A stretch of DNA of 64,000 nt, from the NCBI GenBank assembly GCA_006503475.1, contig RSEH01000113.1, positions 1 through 64,000 of the forward strand. Reading direction: 5' to 3'. How positions within the stretch are numbered: position 1 is the first letter of the stretch; every line of letters starts with the position of its first letter. The translations under genes were made by a program, and so were the position numbers. Positions 1 through 10,054 of this stretch are shown piece by piece. The stretch is from Stentor roeselii. Its lineage: Eukaryota > Ciliophora > Heterotrichea > Heterotrichida > Stentoridae. Under the pieces are notes generated by a model. It did not search any database, had not been told where the DNA came from, and was given only the letters and a program-made list of their open reading frames with translations.

Positions 1-2004
1 GTTTTGAAGTGGAACTGAACATTTAGTATATTAACATAATTCAGAGTTATTATAATTATATTATTGATTATATAAAAATATGTGTTAAGTTCTACTTGAT
101 TTATATACCTTAAAAATCATAGAAACCAAAATTTTTCCTTTTTAATGAAATATTCTATGATTTTCTTGTTTCTAACGATTTAAAATGAAAAATCTAAAAT
201 TCACAGTATCAGCTATCAAATGGATCTGGAAGGGCTTATTAATTAGTCTTATATGAATTTTAAAGATTTTTATTTTTAGTAAAAGCAAAACTTCGAAATA
301 TTCATTAAATCAATGATATTTAGAGAGGAAGTGTTTTTTTGCTAAAATCAAAGTCCCTAGTTTTAAAGAACAAAAATTTCTCATAAACTTGCAAAATCAC
401 AGAATGAAGAAATTTTAAAAACTATAAAAAATACTTTTAGAAAGTTTTAAAACTCAGACATTACTTTAATACCCATTCCAAACAGCAATCTACCAAATTA
501 ACTAGTAAGCGAAAATCTGACTTATCCAGCATCCATCAAGACCGCTTCGAATCAGCACCTAAAAAATAATTAATTCCAAGATTTTTTTATATTTAAAAAC
601 CCTTGTCTTTCCATTAAAATCGAGGTGATTTTCTTACCAAGACTCAGTTTATCTCAGTTATTATCATATCCTTGAAGAGAACTTCAATAGATTATTATTA
701 TTATTGGAGTCCATCTTAATAAGATGACTGGAGACTGAATAATTCTTGAAGGTCACAGAATATCATATTAATTACCCGATTTAAATCCAACTATTTATTC
801 AAATGATTTAAGAAAAGCTAATAATATTAGAATAATACTGAATGGATTACAAAATATGGAATTTTGAGGGAAAATGTAATTATGAGTAAATGTTTTAATT
901 CATGTTATTAAGATATTTAACTGATAAAGTTTTTTCTGTTAAGATAAGATTCTAAATGTTTTTTAAGAAAAAAATTTTTCAACTCTCGATAGTCGGCCTC
1001 TATTCTGAAGGAATCCTTGATTATTAGTTAAGAATAAATTAAGAGCATTAATATAGCACCTTTAAATGAAATGCTTAAAAGTGCCTGCTGCTAGAGGTAA
1101 ATGCGATAAAACTAAGTAATCTCTCTAGAATAATCATCAGAAATAATCTTCTCATTCATCATCGCATGTTAAAGTTCGTAGCTACTGCAAGAGGCCAAAA
1201 AAAATCATGAAAGACAGAATTGTTTGATTTAAGCAACTTGAAAACGATTCATTCATATTTCAAGATAAGATATCATTATCCCATTATTTTTGACATTAAG
1301 TTATTAGGAATCCCCAAACCTTCCTCAAAAAACTTCAGCTTAAATTCTTATCTACTGATTACATCGGAAAGTGAAGAAATTGAGTAATTAGGTTGAAAAA
1401 ATTTCAACCATGATCAAATTTTGTTGATAAATCGTCTATAGTCCCTTCTGTAGTGATTCTGAAAGACAAAATTCTTCTAACTCCAGTAATTCCTCATTCT
1501 TTTTGATAGCTGGAAAAATTGATGTTGGAGCATTTGGAAAATCAGGAACGTTCAAGATGATTATAATTTAGATCAATGAATTGGAACTCATTGATGATCG
1601 TCCTTGTGACATAAAGACGCTTGCTGGAAATTTTTCAGAATCAAGTGAAATTTATCAAGTACCTTAATTACCTAAGACTATTTCGTTTAATCAGGGATCT
1701 AAAGTTGAATGAAAAGCGAAGCTACCATTAATTATTCAAGTCTTAATTATCCTGATAACCAAATGACGTAATAAATATACGCCTCATGATCAAGACATTG
1801 TTTAATCTTTAAGAGTCCAACAACTTAAATGCTTTCATCCATCATCAACTCTATCGAAATCAAAAGCCTAAACCAATAAACCACTATCCAGGAGAGAATT
1901 TAAATAATAATATTTCCTTTTTCCTAATAATTTCTTTTATCCCAAATACAATAATGATTTAAATTTTCGACTCTAAAGATTTATCAAATCAATGGTCGAT
2001 ATAA
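1..2004. other. Long AT-rich region without a supportable gene
   Basis: No frame on either strand stays open long enough to call. A run of ATT repeats lies near 689-704 and a small imperfect hairpin at 708-729 (CATCTT-AAT-AAGATG core). One plus-strand frame from about 1431 to 1870 has long open stretches broken by all three stops; its stop density is about that expected for random AT-rich sequence, so it is not called. The region is strikingly non-coding compared with the gene-packed remainder. Confidence 0.5.
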
Positions 2005-3039
2005 ATGTCGGAATTCATAAACACAAGCATAAACCTAAACATCGGGCAGCTCCCAGAAACACCAAGTCTGAAGTTTTCAGCTTCTCTAGGCCTAGGAGGT
2101 AATTTATCCTCAAAAACCTCTCAAGACTTTTACGAGTTGGCTAATCAAGAGATAGAACAGGAAGTCTTTTATCTAATGATTGAAGCCAAGTCTCACCATG
2201 GTGCTCGACGTCTTGTAAAAGCAATAAAAAGACTGAAGAAAAAACTCTTATCCGACGAAGAGCTATCAGAATGGTTTGCTGGCTTAAAACAATTCATCGC
2301 CAACAATGAAGAAGATTCAGGAGAAGAACAATTCAGCCATGGAGACATGCATTACCCTTTCAGCATGGGCGAGTACGAAGACGATCTTGGCATGGAAGGC
2401 TCTGATGATGATGAATTTATGGGGGGAGAAGAAATGAAGTTTACAATGATTCCATTTTACCATGAGAATAAGGTAATAGTCAAGTTTAAACCTACCGGAG
2501 AGATTGAAAATCTTATTAATTCACTCGTCATTACTGCGAGCAATATTAGTGGAGACCAGTCTGAAGAGCAAAAGGCCTTCGTCGAGTTTGACTTCGGAAA
2601 AACTTTAGCTAGTGTTGCACAGTCTGAGTATCCTTTGAATGACTTTTTTGATTCTGCTCGTTTAAAGATGAGAGTTAAGATTAAAAGTCGCACTATTAAG
2701 GCTCTTGGATCGATTTCCGGTGATGCGGATGAAGAAGGAGATGAGTCTATGGATATTTTTGTTTATTTACCGAGTAAATTGAAAAATATGGATTTGAATT
2801 TGAATTTAAAGTCTGCCAGTGAAATGGAGCCTCATCTGAAACATCACCTTAAAGGATTTAATCGGACATTTAGAAAATATTTCCTTAAAGTATCAATACC
2901 TGAGGATGTTAAAAGGTTTTTGAGCCACTTTGATCATCATGGGTCGGGAAAAGCCAAGGCTTTTATGGTCTTAAAAGGATTCTCTTTTACAGCTGATCTG
3001 GAATTCCCAGGGGTAACTGAGTTTATATCAGGAAATTAG
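2005..3039 (+). CDS. Unknown acidic 344-aa protein
   Basis: Intact 344-aa reading frame with a start in the TAAATG context seen at many starts here, ending in TAG. No family is recognised. Residues about 95-145 form an acidic, Met/Gly-rich linker (runs of Asp and Glu around residues 105-140) between a predicted helical N-terminal part and a C-terminal half (about 150-344) that alternates short hydrophobic strands and charged stretches. No signal peptide or membrane segment is visible. It stands alone between two non-coding stretches of more than 1 kb. A soluble cytosolic or nuclear protein is the most that can be inferred. Confidence 0.75.
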   Translation: MSEFINTSINLNIGQLPETPSLKFSASLGLGGNLSSKTSQDFYELANQEIEQEVFYLMIEAKSHHGARRLVKAIKRLKKKLLSDEELSEWFAGLKQFIANNEEDSGEEQFSHGDMHYPFSMGEYEDDLGMEGSDDDEFMGGEEMKFTMIPFYHENKVIVKFKPTGEIENLINSLVITASNISGDQSEEQKAFVEFDFGKTLASVAQSEYPLNDFFDSARLKMRVKIKSRTIKALGSISGDADEEGDESMDIFVYLPSKLKNMDLNLNLKSASEMEPHLKHHLKGFNRTFRKYFLKVSIPEDVKRFLSHFDHHGSGKAKAFMVLKGFSFTADLEFPGVTEFISGN

Positions 3040-4102
3040 ATAAGTAGTTTTAGAAAATTTATCAGAATTTATAACCTTTTCTGTTAAAATTAACAGGTTT
3101 GTATGGGTTAGACTTTTAGTTATTGGTATTTATTGGAATTATTTTCTTATGCTTAGATTTCATTATAAAAAAATCAGGTTTATTGAATTTAGTATTTGGT
3201 ATAAATGGCTTCAAGATCATTGAAGGATTTTATATAGTTTTAAACCGATAAAGTATTGGAAACCTGATTTTACTATCAAGATAGTCAATTTAGTTGTTCT
3301 CTGAGATAATGTTGACACTTCCGAAGAGTTCATTATTAACCCCTTTAGGTAGAATCCTGTTAAATTTGAGAATCTTCTGACTAGTAAGAGTCTTAGATTA
3401 GATAAATTGTTAATCTTTTAAGAATTAGGATAAGTTTGGTTATTTGATGAAAATTGTGTTTAAGACAAGAAACTAGACCAATTATGAAAAATCTGATCAA
3501 ATATTTCATTACGAACATCAAGGTATTCAGCCAAGGTTCAAAATATGACATAAGATTACTCTTATTGTCAATTAAAGGTTCAATATATAAAGAATTAAAT
3601 AATTTACATAGAATTATTATTCCATCACAACATAATTAGAAAATTTTAACTTAGATATTATGCAAGGCTAATTTCATGATGGCAGCTTTGAGTGCTAAAA
3701 GTTAAAATATCCAAAGACTATGAAAAATATATTTAGAAGTCTTAAGGCCAGCATTAATATTTGAAAGTCCAGGATTTAAACTTTCAGCACAACAGTGAAT
3801 TAAACTGAATTTTTCAGTCCTTATAAGATGAAGCTTAACATCGATATTAACAGCAAGGAAATATTTTTACAGAGAAATACAAAAATCAGAATATTTTCAT
3901 TGATTTCCTGTTTTATTCTTTGACTTTTATCTTATTAAAAATATTCTACTATTAAATCCTTATGAATATGGATCATTTTCAGTTCGCAAATGAAGACTTT
4001 AGCTATAAAAATAGTCAAACACTTTATTCTCGTTATAAAATGTAATATCTCTCCACTTTATAGAGGGACTATTGAAACTTAATTCTTTATAATAATATCA
4101 TC
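3040..4102. other. AT-rich intergenic region
   Basis: About 1.06 kb with no gene I can support. An open stretch at 3454-3639 has no ATG at its start and no recognisable product. The same frame continues to about 3900 through several in-frame stops with protein-like short segments, so a very old decayed gene cannot be excluded, but nothing identifies it. Confidence 0.5.
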
Positions 4103-4144
4103 AACTCAAGCTTACATCTAACTCAAGCTTTCATCTAACTCAAA
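4103..4144 (+). repeat. 17-nt tandem repeat, about 2.4 copies, upstream of FBA gene
   Basis: Two near-identical copies of AACTCAAGCTTWCATCT at 4103-4119 and 4120-4136, followed by a partial third (AACTCAAA). It ends about 65 nt before the start codon of the F-box/FBA gene, so it lies in the likely promoter/5' leader. Any regulatory role is a guess. Confidence 0.6.
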
Positions 4145-4209
4145 ATAATTACCTCTTTCCAAACATATAATAATTCCAAGTCTTACTCACATACCTCTTC
4201 ATCATAAAT

Positions 4210-5019
4210 ATGGAAAGCAGTATATGTAAAGAAGATCTCCATAATTCTCAACCGATCAGTTTAAATTCAATAAACAACAACAAATTCTTACTAATCCTGA
4301 AAAGAACTTCATCATTTCTATCAACCCAAGAACTAATGAATCTCCTGACCTTAAGTAAATTCTTCAACTTTCATCTTCAAGTCCCTGAAATAACAAACCA
4401 ACTCCTCTTCAGTTTCTTGTCATTCTTAACAAACACCAAAACTTACAATGAAAACGTGTTTAATGTCTTCGAAATTTTCTCAGGAATCTCAACTTCTTCA
4501 TTACCTGAAATCATTGAAATACTTAAAAAAAGTTCAACGAACTTAGTAAAAAATCCATCTGGAAAATTAGGATTTAAACATTGGAAAGTCAGATCAGGAG
4601 GTGATGGATGGTGTGTTGGTCATCGTTTTACTTATAAACATATGAAAACTGTCTATGCAAGTTCATTTGAGTGGGGATCTTTGGGTCTGGAAGTTGATTT
4701 GAAGGGAGTTTTACAGCCTGGGATTAAGTCTTTCTTGGTTGCTGGATCTCCTGTTTGTAGAAGGTTCGACTGTGGAGGTTATGCAAAGATTAGGATTAAG
4801 ATGCTGGGAAAATATCATAGACAAAAATGTGAAAAACTTGAACTGCTGGAGAGGATTGATGGGGATCCTTGGCTTTTGATTATTAATAAGATTGAAATTA
4901 TTCCAGAGGATGAAGTAGCGGTTGTTGAATTCTTTGGAAAGGATGCGAATTGGTGGGGTGACCATTATGGGGCGAGGTTTGGATATTGTTATACGTATAT
5001 CTTAAATCAATATATTTAG
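4210..5019 (+). CDS. F-box protein with FBA (F-box-associated) sugar-binding-type domain
   Basis: 269 aa, ending in TAG. Residues about 25-60 resemble a divergent F-box (Leu-rich helix pairs with STQELMNLLTL). Residues about 115-269 match the FBA domain of the FBXO2/FBXO6 family: the opening NPSG...HW, a GGDGW motif, the Trp-rich centre (SFEWGS), and the closing WGDHYGARFG, equivalent to the GWYGAR motif of known members. In animals this family joins SCF ubiquitin ligases and recognises N-glycans on misfolded glycoproteins in the cytosol; whether sugar binding is kept here is unknown. A clear paralogue lies at 45421-46188 on the other strand. The first half of the coding strand is A/C-rich and the second half G/T-rich. 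Confidence 0.8.
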   Translation: MESSICKEDLHNSQPISLNSINNNKFLLILKRTSSFLSTQELMNLLTLSKFFNFHLQVPEITNQLLFSFLSFLTNTKTYNENVFNVFEIFSGISTSSLPEIIEILKKSSTNLVKNPSGKLGFKHWKVRSGGDGWCVGHRFTYKHMKTVYASSFEWGSLGLEVDLKGVLQPGIKSFLVAGSPVCRRFDCGGYAKIRIKMLGKYHRQKCEKLELLERIDGDPWLLIINKIEIIPEDEVAVVEFFGKDANWWGDHYGARFGYCYTYILNQYI

Positions 5020-5125
5020 ATAGTTTAAGATCAAGAATTAATCACAGATAAGAAGATTAAGAGTTTATTAAATCTGCATACCAGACAAATTTCTATTCCA
5101 TATAAAAGTCTTCTCAATCATTACT

Positions 5126-6316
5126 TTAATTATTTTCACTATTTATTAACTTTAAAGGAGGAAAGTTAATCAAAGTCATTTTTCTCTCATATCGATGCTG
5201 AGCAGTGACCATTTTTTGCACTCTCAGTTTATTTTCCAGATCGTTATTATAGTTCAAGTATCCTGAAGCTAAAAACTGCCGATCATCCTCGATTTGTGCC
5301 TTTTCTTTATCCTTCTCAATAATCTTCTCCTTCTCCTCATCATCAAATCCAGCAACATCTTTAATTTTTCCTCCTTTTTTCTCATTTTTCAAGTTTTTTT
5401 CAGGTTTCACGAAATCTGAGAGTTTTTCGAATGAATTTTCTCTATTCTCAAATTTTGACTCAAACCTCTGATGGCCTTTTTTCTTGATTCCGAGGCTTTT
5501 TTCCATGAAATCATTGATGAACTTCCTCATCACTGCTCCTTCGTCATTTGACTTGTTTTTAATTCGCCCTAATCGACTTGGTTCAGGCTTATTTGGAATG
5601 TTTCCTGATGCTAAGTCAAAACTTTTATTAACAATATCAAGTTTCGCTTCTTCCATCGAATTGAATTTTCGGTGGCCTTGCTTTTGTTTTGGAATTTTCA
5701 GTTGAATTGGTGGAAGCTTTATTTTGCCTTGGTCTAGATTTACTGATATTTTGTTTTTGATGAAGTTACCTCGACGGATCTCAAGTTTTTTTAATGATTC
5801 TTGTGGACTTTGAGGGTTTAGTTTTTTTAGTGCAGAGGCATATCTGGGAGTGGTTTCTGCAGATAAATACTGAGGCGACAAAAAAGCAGGTCGTTTTTTT
5901 TCCCATTTCTTCCCAAATTTCCTTTTATTGTATCCAAAAACCTGTGAAATTTCCTCATCCTGCACAGTATCAAAAGTGAAATAAGAAGGACTATTCTGCA
6001 TAACCCTAGCATTAGTAGGTGAAGCTTCTAAAATATCTTTAAACTCCCAACTTTTCGGTCCTTTTTCCTTATCAGCCAAGTAATCATCAAGTGCCGATCT
6101 TTTCCAAGGAATGAACCGATCGGCATATCCAGGACTGAAGTTTTCAGTCTGCAACTGCGAGTAAAGCAAAGAAACCTTCGAGTAACTCGACTGCATTTCA
6201 GAAGAAACCAAAGAAGGTTCTTTAAAATCTCTGCAATCTCTAATAATAGTGTCAATGATATGCATGAACTTTCTTCGAGTGGGCAGTGATGAAGGGACGT
6301 CGTTAGTTAAAATCAT
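5126..6316 (-). CDS. Unknown basic, largely disordered 396-aa protein
   Basis: A longer open frame extends upstream to 6397 but has no ATG there; the first ATG is at 6316 (protein begins MILTNDVPSS), giving 396 aa and a TAA stop. The protein is rich in Lys, Asn and Ser and has a repeated short motif (GHRKFNS near the middle and GHQRFES further on), a Lys/Glu-rich probably coiled stretch near residues 300-350, and no membrane segment. No family is recognised. It is divergent from the gene at 6329, with only 12 nt between the two start codons. Confidence 0.65.
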   Translation of the reverse strand: MILTNDVPSSLPTRRKFMHIIDTIIRDCRDFKEPSLVSSEMQSSYSKVSLLYSQLQTENFSPGYADRFIPWKRSALDDYLADKEKGPKSWEFKDILEASPTNARVMQNSPSYFTFDTVQDEEISQVFGYNKRKFGKKWEKKRPAFLSPQYLSAETTPRYASALKKLNPQSPQESLKKLEIRRGNFIKNKISVNLDQGKIKLPPIQLKIPKQKQGHRKFNSMEEAKLDIVNKSFDLASGNIPNKPEPSRLGRIKNKSNDEGAVMRKFINDFMEKSLGIKKKGHQRFESKFENRENSFEKLSDFVKPEKNLKNEKKGGKIKDVAGFDDEEKEKIIEKDKEKAQIEDDRQFLASGYLNYNNDLENKLRVQKMVTAQHRYERKMTLINFPPLKLINSENN

Positions 6317-6328
6317 TTCTAATAAATA

Positions 6329-6906
6329 ATGAGAGGCTCCAACAAGAAACTTATCCTGAAAGTGCAGGAAAAAAGGAAAAACATTGAAAAAAACCAAGAG
6401 TTTGTAAGGATTAGGAGAAATGTCATGCTGAGAGTCTCAAGGAAGGTTGAAAGGGAAGATGTCAAAGATCATAAAAAGAAGGAAAATTTTGTCAAAGTTG
6501 TTAAAGGGATCCTCGCTGGACTCAGGCTTAAAGACGCGTTTTCGGCTGTAAGGAACAGGTTTTCGTTCAAAAGGTTTAGTTTTAGGGAAAGTCAAACGAG
6601 TGGCAACTTGATGGAAAACTTGGTACCTGATGAACTTAATGATACCACTGTTCAAGAAGAAGAAGAATCAAGCAATCAAAGTACCGTTTTTCATATGTCT
6701 TTACAATTTTAACTTTATGGTTAGCTGATGAGAGGGTGGCTGTTGTGGAACAGGAGATGGAAGGATCGAGTGGACTTATAATGGAAGAATTATTGAGAAC
6801 TACTGATGATGGTCTTTTTAAGAAAAATCAACTCTTAACATCGAATTTCATCAAAAGATTTACAAAATCATCACCTTCATCATTAAATCTAAAAAAATCT
6901 CTCTAA
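6329..6906 (+). CDS. Unknown 177-aa basic protein, possibly with a 44-nt intron
   Basis: The first exon starts at ATG 6329 and, unspliced, stops with TAA at 6710-6712 (127 aa). Removing 6681-6724 (starts GTACCG, ends GGTTAG) joins it in frame to a coding-looking second exon that ends TAA at 6904-6906, giving 177 aa with a continuous acidic stretch across the junction (EEEESSNQ-TDERVAVVEQ). The N-terminal half is rich in Arg and Lys. Without the intron the gene is simply a 127-aa ORF. No family is recognised. The divergent neighbour starts 12 nt away. Confidence 0.5.
6681..6724 (+). other. Putative 44-nt intron
   Basis: Begins GTACCG, ends GGTTAG, contains a TTAAC motif 10-15 nt before the acceptor that resembles a branch site, and shifts the frame so that two coding-like exons fuse. 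No shorter GT-AG pair in the interval restores the frame. All other introns seen in the window are 14 or 15 nt, so this would be an outlier. Confidence 0.4.
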
Positions 6907-6965
6907 ACTTCTCTAAAACCTCTAAAATTTAATAGAAAACTCATCTATTTCAATTATTATCAAAA

Positions 6966-7343
6966 TTAAGAAAAGATTTTTAATCTTCTCGACATTCCTG
7001 GACTTTGAAAATTATTTTTCTGATATTCCAAGTTCGGCGTTTTATTTCCTGACATGATATAAGGCAATAGTGTTTTTTTTTCTAAGAAATTCCCAGATTT
7101 CCATCCTGAAGTCTCTTTTTTCGAGCTACTGGGAGACGAGAGAAAGTCGAGAAGAAGCTTTGAAGGCTTCGGGGCAGGCACGTAAACTGGAGTGATAAGA
7201 TTCAATTTTTCACTGGAAGAGTCAATTGAGAACCTGGTCTGGTATCTTTGAATAAAATTTGGAAGTTTCTTGTTGGGGTCGAGTTGGTTTCTTGGAAGAA
7301 CAAGAGTCGAGGATCGTTTCATTGTTTTGGTATATTTTTCCAT
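6966..7343 (-). CDS. Unknown small basic protein (125 aa)
   Basis: 125-aa intact frame, TAA stop, Met start. Rich in Lys, Ser, Pro and Asn, with no predicted membrane segment and probably disordered. The stretch PAPKPSKLLLDFLSSP is the only hydrophobic patch and could be a binding motif. Its stop codon is 59 nt from the stop of the convergent gene ending at 6906. No homologue is recognised; this is likely lineage-specific. Confidence 0.55.
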   Translation of the reverse strand: MEKYTKTMKRSSTLVLPRNQLDPNKKLPNFIQRYQTRFSIDSSSEKLNLITPVYVPAPKPSKLLLDFLSSPSSSKKETSGWKSGNFLEKKTLLPYIMSGNKTPNLEYQKNNFQSPGMSRRLKIFS

Positions 7344-7425
7344 TGAATTATTAAATAGTCTAATGATCTGGCAAATGGCTTTAATAGTTTATTAGTTTTA
7401 GAGAGAATTTATTAATAATTAGGTT

Positions 7426-8335
7426 ATGGAACATCTTTGTTCGGATAATTGCGGTCGAAGTGCTGAGGGTTACTGTCCTATTTGTTCTTTTAACTTTTGT
7501 TCAGAATGCTACAAATCGCATTATAATCAAGAACAACTAAAAAGTCAAGCCTTTGAACTAGCTACTCAAGTTTATACAAATCTTGAAATTTTAGCTGAAA
7601 AATTACAAGAAGAAGGATTTTTTTTGAATTCACTTATCAATGATCTTTTAAAACTTTCTATAGAAAATTTAACACAAAGATCACAAAAAATCACAGATCT
7701 TCTAAAAAAAACTACAGATTCTGAAATAATTCAAGAAATTTCGAACTTAAACATCTCGTCAGTAGTTCCTCTAAAAGACCAGCTTTATGAAGGACTCTTC
7801 AAAAATCAACTAGATTCACTTAAACAAGACCTCGAAATAGTCAAACAAGAGGCACTTAAAGGAAACTTGCTACTTTTAAAGCTTTCTGAAAAATTTGAAG
7901 AAAATTCTCCTCAGAGTAAATCTAAGCAGATCCCGAGTTTTTAAAGCAAGAAATGAAAATTTTTATTGAAGGACAAAGGAAAAAATTTGAAGATGAGTTG
8001 GAAAAAATTGAGGTAGAACTGGAAAAGTTCAAATTTGAAGGAGTGAAAAAAATTGAAGAAAATGAAAAATTCATTCAAAAAATTTCTCAGGTAACTGTGG
8101 AAAATATTGAGAAGGTAAAAAAAAATAGATTAGAACTGATGTCGAGATTTTGAAAGATGTTATTTTTTACTCGAATGATCGAGAAAATGAAATAATTTCG
8201 TCTGTGATGGTTTCCAATGATAGAAACTATTCATTTATTTGTAATGCCGATTTAGATACTTGTATATTTAAAAAGATAGTTGGATTTATTCAGATGTTGC
8301 GAATGGATGTAAAGAAAATTAGACTGTATTTGTAA
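7426..8335 (+). CDS. B-box-type zinc finger protein with coiled coil
   Basis: Three exons (7426-7915, 7930-8114, 8129-8335) joined by two 14-nt introns give 293 aa. The N-terminus has a B-box-like Cys/His pattern (C5, C9, C18, C21, C26, C29, H32: MEHLCSDNCGRSAEGYCPIC...CSECYKSHY), followed by a long coiled coil (about residues 45-215), the order seen in TRIM-like proteins without a RING. The TAA at 8333-8335 closes this model, yet the same frame continues open and strongly coding-like (DGNLYAVRVWDNKTHRP...) to a TGA at 8507-8509. No canonical 15-nt intron removes the TAA. So the gene may be truncated, mis-assembled, read through or decaying. Confidence 0.6.
7916..7929 (+). other. Candidate 14-nt intron (GTAAATCTAAGCAG)
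   Basis: Removing these 14 nt shifts the frame by two and joins ...ENSPQ to NPEFLKQEMKIF, extending the coiled coil without a stop. Unspliced, the frame ends at TAA 7942-7944. A second GT-AG choice of the same length (GTTTTTAAAGCAAG) lies just downstream, but the GTAA start favours this one. Confidence 0.6.
8115..8128 (+). other. Candidate 14-nt intron (GTAAAAAAAAATAG)
   Basis: Removal joins ...ENIEK to IRTDVEILKDVIFYS in frame. The run of nine A residues means a homopolymer-length error (a true 15-mer) cannot be excluded from sequence alone; but a 15-nt version would not restore this frame. Confidence 0.55.
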
Positions 8336-8656
8336 ATAGACGGTAATTTATATGCAGTCAGGGTTTGGGATAATAAAACTCATCGTCCTGTTATTAAGTA
8401 TCGACTTGCTTCGGGTGACATTGAAGGGTATGCTGTTTTGGATGAGTTCTTAAAAAAGTATAAGGAATGTTACCATCAAATCTTATGTCCTGAATCAGAT
8501 GAACTATGAAAATAATTAAAATTCATTTTAATATTATAAGAAGAGATCTTAACATAAATTATTTTGAGAAACTATTTTAAACCTAAACCTTACCTATCAA
8601 CTAAAAATTAATATCAGCATAAATACAAAAAAAATTCCTAATAACCCTACTTTAAA

Positions 8657-10054
8657 CTACTCAAAATAATCAATCTTACTCTCCAAATACTCAACAAGTC
8701 CCTTAATTTCCTCAGCCTCAAATTCATTAAAATTTTCTTCAATCTTCCTCACAATATCCCTATCAAGAAACCACCCTTCTTCCAAAACATTTTTCACAAT
8801 TTCAACAAAGTTAATCTCAGCTTCAGTAGGTCCTCCTATTTTCCTCTTCAAAAACTCCATTAAAAACTCATACAAAGCCGCTTGTTTTTTACTTTTTTTA
8901 ATTCTAATCTCTTGCAAAGAGTCGATTTTTTTTTTAATATCATTCATTTTCCTCAAAGAATACGACTTATCCTTGAACTTTTCCTGATCATTAAGTATAA
9001 ACTGAGCCTTATGCCTTAAAACCTGTTCTCTCCTCGAGTCAAGACTATCAACAATCTGAATAATTTTCTTATTCTGCAAGTTTCTAACTTTCCTAAATCG
9101 TTTAGTGCATCTTTCAACGATATCCCTTGGGTCCAAATTCCTTTTCTTGAATTCAGGAAAGTAAAAATCATCATCTCTTACCGGATTTGGAGTCTTCGAT
9201 AAAAACTTGTCAGTTTTTTTTATTTTATAGTTTTCATTGAAAGTCTTTCTTTTTGCTGGACTTCTCAGTCCAGGTGATTCGAACTGGTCGTTATAAGCTT
9301 TGATGATCAAGGCCTTCTGCGCAGGATAAGCCTGGAGTCTAAGCAAGACCTTCTTGTCGCTGTTCCACTTCACCCCCGGGTTGGAATTGACGAAAATCTC
9401 GAGTCCTGAGAGTTCTTTGCTGAAGTCTTCCAAATGTTTTCCGCATTTTTCTAGTCTTTCTGTAGCTTGTGCCTTGAAGTCCTTCATTCTTTCACTTTGA
9501 ACGTATTCTTTAAATGAAGGAAGCTCGAGAGGCTTTTTTAACTTCCCAGTTGTGATTGAAACATGAGGAAGGTTGTTAGGTCTTTCTGAAATGCTTTGGC
9601 GAAGAGAGTCTTCAAGGTTAACTGATGAGTTTAACTTGATTTTGTCTAAAACGTTTGGACCTGGACCTGAATAACGAATCATTTTTCCTGCTTTTGAGGT
9701 GGAAACGTAAGACTTTCGCTCTTGAAGTGAATGGATCAGCTTTAATTTACCTGAATCTCGAGGAAGATCGTTTAGAGATGAGGCTTCTGGCTTTGATGGG
9801 GAAATTGGAGAGGTTGAAGAGATTTGAGGCTTTAAAGGATCTAGGGGAGTTGATGGGGACTTGGAAGTTATTTGCTTTCGTGAGGATAACTTTTTGAAGT
9901 CGGTGAATTCTTTTTCGAACTTTTTTATGAACTTTAAGTCGTTTGGGTGAAGTTGGGATTGGAAATAGTAGGACTTGTTTTGAGTTATCCCTACTGCCAG
10001 TTGTAGAGTTTTAGCGTAGACGTCTTGCAGGTCTTCCTGAAGGTTGCTGTTCAT
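8657..10054 (-). CDS. Unknown 465-aa basic protein with C-terminal helical region
   Basis: Intact 465-aa frame, ATG start, TAG stop. Residues about 60-110 are Ser/Pro-rich and disordered with possible proline-directed phosphorylation sites (SPSTPLDP, SPISPSKP). Residues about 180-225 and 300-390 are predicted helical or coiled, rich in Lys, Arg and Glu; the C-terminus (about 410-465) is acidic. No signal peptide, membrane segment or known domain. Base composition flips inside the gene: the 5' part of the coding strand is A/C-rich and the 3' part G/T-rich. The product might be a cytoskeletal or cortical protein, but that is a guess. Confidence 0.65.
   Translation of the reverse strand: MNSNLQEDLQDVYAKTLQLAVGITQNKSYYFQSQLHPNDLKFIKKFEKEFTDFKKLSSRKQITSKSPSTPLDPLKPQISSTSPISPSKPEASSLNDLPRDSGKLKLIHSLQERKSYVSTSKAGKMIRYSGPGPNVLDKIKLNSSVNLEDSLRQSISERPNNLPHVSITTGKLKKPLELPSFKEYVQSERMKDFKAQATERLEKCGKHLEDFSKELSGLEIFVNSNPGVKWNSDKKVLLRLQAYPAQKALIIKAYNDQFESPGLRSPAKRKTFNENYKIKKTDKFLSKTPNPVRDDDFYFPEFKKRNLDPRDIVERCTKRFRKVRNLQNKKIIQIVDSLDSRREQVLRHKAQFILNDQEKFKDKSYSLRKMNDIKKKIDSLQEIRIKKSKKQAALYEFLMEFLKRKIGGPTEAEINFVEIVKNVLEEGWFLDRDIVRKIEENFNEFEAEEIKGLVEYLESKIDYFE

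Noticed and set aside
708-729. Hairpin with CATCTT/AAGATG stem
   Set aside because: Six to nine base pairs are common by chance in 2 kb of AT-rich DNA, and there is no terminator-like or RNA-gene context.
1431-1870. Plus-strand frame with long open stretches and protein-like segments broken by TAG, TAA and TGA
   Set aside because: About 7 percent of codons are stops, which is what random DNA of this composition gives, and no known domain emerges. Reading the stops as Gln/Trp would need a different genetic code from every clear gene nearby.
3454-3900. Possible decayed gene in one frame of the 3040-4209 gap
   Set aside because: The open part has no ATG, and the continuation has a stop about every 12 codons; no homology is visible.
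6317-6397. N-terminal extension of the 5126-6316 protein
   Set aside because: The extension begins with TTG, not ATG, and would overlap the start of the divergent gene; ATG 6316 fits the local pattern.
8309-8322. Another 14-nt GT-AG segment (GTAAAGAAAATTAG) near the TAA of the B-box gene
   Set aside because: Removing it leads to a stop within a few codons and does not join the downstream coding-like frame.
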